Positions 22,176-22,177 of a stretch of 22,177 nt of DNA are shown here, one piece after another. The stretch is from DASPJR01 sp035628505 (GTDB lineage Bacteria > Planctomycetota > SZUA-567 > H5-PLA8). Position 1 is the stretch's first letter; each line of letters begins with the position of its first letter. A program made the translations under genes and the position numbers. Below the pieces are notes generated by a model. That model was not told where the DNA came from and searched no databases. It saw only the letters and a program-made list of their open reading frames with translations. The DNA lies in the NCBI GenBank assembly GCA_035628505.1, contig DASPJR010000131.1:1-22177 (forward strand), written 5' to 3'.

Positions 22176-22177
22176 TG

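Overview
The window is 22.2 kb of GC-rich, densely coded bacterial chromosome. It carries housekeeping genes (mutS, pgk, a Xer recombinase, a polyprenyl synthase end) mixed with secreted, TPR, FHA and toxin-antitoxin genes. Two proteins look like lipoproteins or have lipoprotein-like signal peptides and several more have export signals, which fits a Gram-negative-type envelope. The sequence alone does not fix the phylum. The mix of an MJ0042-type zinc-ribbon membrane protein, PKD/IPT proteins, a tail-anchored FHA protein and ebo genes would suit an environmental lineage such as Acidobacteria or the PVC group, but that is inference. No rRNA, tRNA, CRISPR array, insertion sequence or prophage was seen.

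Left part (1-7200): the 3' end of mutS converges on a zinc-ribbon polytopic membrane protein. Next come a PspB-like small membrane/coiled-coil protein converging on a two-TM protein, then pgk with a good promoter, a strong inverted repeat, and a secreted unknown on the opposite strand. Middle part (7200-11950): a plus-strand run of a long TPR protein, a sigma54-type response regulator and a XerC/D recombinase. There is no gene-free stretch over 300 bp; the longest is 7205-7475.

Right part (11950-17400) is a minus-strand operon read as eboE, antitoxin, PIN toxin, eboF, then a secreted IPT/PKD protein. The eboE and eboF genes are two members of the conserved ebo cluster, linked in the literature to metabolite export toward the periplasm. 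Here a complete vapBC-like toxin-antitoxin pair sits exactly between them, with a 2-nt gap on one side and ATGA stop/start overlaps at the two following junctions. This is the most unusual arrangement in the window.

The last part (17400-22177) has a tail-anchored FHA gene on the plus strand, divergent from eboE across a promoter region with two palindromes. It converges on a minus-strand series: polyprenyl synthase end, a second vapBC-like pair with a related antitoxin, a TPR protein, and a purple-acid-phosphatase-like lipoprotein. Two secreted proteins (IPT/PKD and phosphatase) appear to share a C-terminal beta-rich module. Three convergent gene pairs meet with overlapping or abutting stop codons, so their mRNAs must overlap or end inside coding sequence.
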